64,000 nucleotides of DNA from contig CABZDW010000002.1 of the NCBI GenBank assembly GCA_902524545.1, positions 56,748 to 120,747 on the forward strand, written 5' to 3'. The notes beneath the pieces are model-generated. The model saw only the letters and a program-made list of their open reading frames with translations. It was not told the DNA's origin and searched no databases. Every line of letters starts with the position of its first letter. Within the stretch, counting starts at the first letter, position 1. The DNA comes from an uncultured Pelagibacteraceae bacterium (GTDB lineage Bacteria; Pseudomonadota; Alphaproteobacteria; Pelagibacterales; Pelagibacteraceae). This document shows positions 62,322 to 64,000 of the stretch, one piece after another. The position numbers and the translations under genes were made by a program.

Positions 62322-63311
62322 ATGAAATACTTTAAAGTATTATTTAATTATAATTTTTTTTTGTTATTAAATTTTTTAGTTTGTTATCCGTCTTTCGCTG
62401 ACAATCATAATATTTACGATACACTTGAATTAATCCAAAAGGATTTAAAAACTCTAGAAAAAGCTGTTTACTCAAATTCTAGTGAATTCAATAATACCAA
62501 TTTAACTTCATCAAGTGTTGATAGTAATTCTGAGGACGTACTTACAAGACACTTGTTGAAATTATCTGAAATTGAAAATCAATTTCAGGAACTTACCAAT
62601 AAATTTGAGGAAATAAATTTTAAATTAGATAAGTTATCAAATAGACTTTCAAAAGTTCAATCAGATAATCAACTGAGATTTCAAGATTTAGAAACTGTTT
62701 TATTAAATGGTGAAACTATAAATTTGACCTCAAAAAAAAATTCAGATCAAAATACAGAAATTTTACCAGGGTCATCTCAACCACAAGACTTAGGGTCAAT
62801 CTCTTATAAAGATAGCTCTACAGGTAATACGACTCAAAAAATACAATCAGTTGAAACTACTGCCACAATTGTTACTGAAACATTTCAAGCAGAAGAAAAA
62901 ATTTTGCCAGATGGTTCTGCTTCAGAACAATATCAGTTTGCAACAAGCTTTTTAAAAGTTGGGGACTACCCTACTGCTGAGAGAGCATTTAGAGAATTTG
63001 TGATTTCAAATCCTGATCATAAATTAGCAGGTAACGCTCAATATTGGTATGCTGAAACATTTAGAATTAGACAATTATATACTGATGCTGCTTCAGCTTA
63101 CTTAGAGGGTTATCAAAAATATCCAAAAGGAGAAAAAGCTCCTATTAATTTGCTTAAGCTAGGTGTATCAATGATACAGATTGGAGAAAAAGATCAAGGC
63201 TGTAAAATGATAAGTGGTGTCGAAAAGCAATATCCAGATGCAAATCAGTCTGTTATTCAAAAAGCAAAGTATGAGTCTCAAAAATTTGAGTGTAAGAAAA
63301 AAAATTCCTAA
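62322..63311 (+). CDS. cpoB: Cell division coordinator CpoB/YbgF-type protein
   Basis: A 329-aa periplasmic protein with a signal peptide (FLLLNFLVCYPSFA), a coiled-coil stretch (FQELTNKFEEINFKLDKLSNRLSKVQ) and C-terminal TPR repeats: ASEQYQFATSFLKVGDYPTAERAFREFV, AQYWYAETFRIRQLYTDAASAYLEGYQKYP. This is the YbgF (CpoB) arrangement that links Tol-Pal with septal wall synthesis. It ends 40 bases inside the tilS start region. Confidence 0.88.
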   Translation: MKYFKVLFNYNFFLLLNFLVCYPSFADNHNIYDTLELIQKDLKTLEKAVYSNSSEFNNTNLTSSSVDSNSEDVLTRHLLKLSEIENQFQELTNKFEEINFKLDKLSNRLSKVQSDNQLRFQDLETVLLNGETINLTSKKNSDQNTEILPGSSQPQDLGSISYKDSSTGNTTQKIQSVETTATIVTETFQAEEKILPDGSASEQYQFATSFLKVGDYPTAERAFREFVISNPDHKLAGNAQYWYAETFRIRQLYTDAASAYLEGYQKYPKGEKAPINLLKLGVSMIQIGEKDQGCKMISGVEKQYPDANQSVIQKAKYESQKFECKKKNS

Positions 63312-64000
63312 AATCTATAAAGAAAAACTTTTAAATCAAAGGGTAAATCAAATTTTCAAGAAGTTTGAAAAATTATTTAAAGTAGATGACAATTTCATAG
63401 TTGCAGTATCTGGAGGAGCAGATAGCTTGGCTTTGGCTTTTTTAACAAAAGTATATGCTTTAAAAAAAAACTTAAATCCTAAATTTTTTATTGTAGATCA
63501 CAAGCTTAGAGAAGACTCTACCAGTGAGGCTAAAAAAGTTAAAAAGATTCTTAAGTCTTTAAAAATTGATTCTAATATTCTTAGTTGGAAGGGGAAAAAA
63601 CCTATAAATAATATTCAATCTGTAGCTAGAAATAAAAGATATGAGCTTTTATTTTCTAAATGTAAAAAACTTAAAATCAGCAACTTGGTTTTAGGTCATC
63701 ACATCGATGACTTAATTGAAAACTTTTTTCTTAGAATGGCTAGAGGAAGTGGTCTGAAGGGGCTGGTATCTCTTGGAGCAAATAAACAAATTAAAGATAT
63801 TAATTTGATCAGACCCTTGATAAAATTTAATAAAAAAGATTTGATATTTTTATCTAAAACTGCATTTAACTTTTATGTGAAAGATCCCTCTAATAACGAT
63901 GTTAAATTCAATAGAATCAAAGTAAGAAATTTAATAGGGAAATTTAATGACTTTGGTCTTGATAAGAAAAAAATTCAATTAACTATAGAAAACTTAAAAG
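63271..64000 (+). CDS. tilS: tRNA(Ile)-lysidine synthase, N-terminal part (cut by window edge)
   Basis: TilS converts C34 of a tRNA-Ile to lysidine so that it reads AUA. The P-loop SGGADS, VDHKLREDS, and GHHIDDLIENFFLRMARGSGLKGL are hallmark motifs. The ATG at 63271 is the first start in the open frame and overlaps the cpoB end by 41 bases. TTG at 63286 is an alternative. The sequence continues beyond 64000. The cpoB-tilS order is common in alphaproteobacteria. Confidence 0.92.
   Translation, partial: MSLKNLSVRKKIPKIYKEKLLNQRVNQIFKKFEKLFKVDDNFIVAVSGGADSLALAFLTKVYALKKNLNPKFFIVDHKLREDSTSEAKKVKKILKSLKIDSNILSWKGKKPINNIQSVARNKRYELLFSKCKKLKISNLVLGHHIDDLIENFFLRMARGSGLKGLVSLGANKQIKDINLIRPLIKFNKKDLIFLSKTAFNFYVKDPSNNDVKFNRIKVRNLIGKFNDFGLDKKKIQLTIENLK

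Overview
The window looks like a SAR11 (Candidatus Pelagibacter type) alphaproteobacterial chromosome. It is extremely AT-rich with intergenic gaps of often only a few bases. It carries SAR11/alphaproteobacterial gene order (5S rRNA - rpmJ - small cox subunit IV - split pntA/pntB; tkt-gap-pgk-fba-thiE-efp-suhB; yebC-ruvC-tolQRAB-pal-cpoB-tilS), a TrcR/DUF1013 regulator, and a 5S rRNA standing apart from any 16S/23S genes. From memory, SAR11 genomes hold a large hypervariable island (HVR2) between the 23S and 5S rRNA genes. Positions 1 to about 38,640 fit the 5S-proximal end of that island.

Positions 1-8,167 carry cell-surface glycan genes: the tail of an ABC exporter, a polysaccharide pyruvyltransferase, a MurB-like flavoprotein, a FkbM-like protein, a capsule-synthesis-like protein, and a nonulosonic (sialic-type) acid set, neuD, neuC and neuB. 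No CMP-sugar synthetase is visible. Positions 8,296-17,088 hold the most unusual unit, a compact ten-gene plus-strand operon: acyl-AMP ligase, LuxE-like acyl transferase, LuxC-like acyl reductase, FabZ-like dehydratase, radical SAM enzyme, SDR, split transketolase N and C halves, a private acyl carrier protein and a methyltransferase. A convergent PhyH-type dioxygenase lies beside it. The parts suggest that an acyl chain on a dedicated ACP is reduced to an aldehyde and may then be extended by a thiamine-diphosphate ketol transfer. This is inference.

Positions 18,000-38,639 are a mosaic of glycosyltransferases (GT2, GT4), nucleotide-sugar enzymes (GDP-mannose dehydratases, GDP-fucose synthase, UDP-sugar dehydrogenase, UDP-uronate epimerase), methyltransferases, a WecA-like initiating transferase, an O-antigen polymerase/ligase and two polytopic membrane proteins. 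Strands flip often, convergent neighbours overlap at their 3' ends, and two gene remnants mark past turnover.

Positions 38,650-42,571 are a conserved core block (5S rRNA with its own candidate promoter, rpmJ, cox subunit IV, pntAA/AB/B, transaldolase). Positions 42,568-46,715 are a second, smaller accessory glycan block that stops at an initiator tRNA-Met. From 46,760 to the right edge everything is housekeeping: tRNA-fMet, rpsU (apparently with an AUU start), trcR, rpmE, suhB, efp, thiE, central carbon metabolism, zapA, folate metabolism, yebC, a RuvC-like nuclease without ruvAB beside it, the Tol-Pal envelope system with a clear intrinsic terminator after pal, and the start of tilS.

All calls come from reading motifs and gene order by eye. 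Substrate specificities of glycosyltransferases and methyltransferases cannot be assigned from the sequence.
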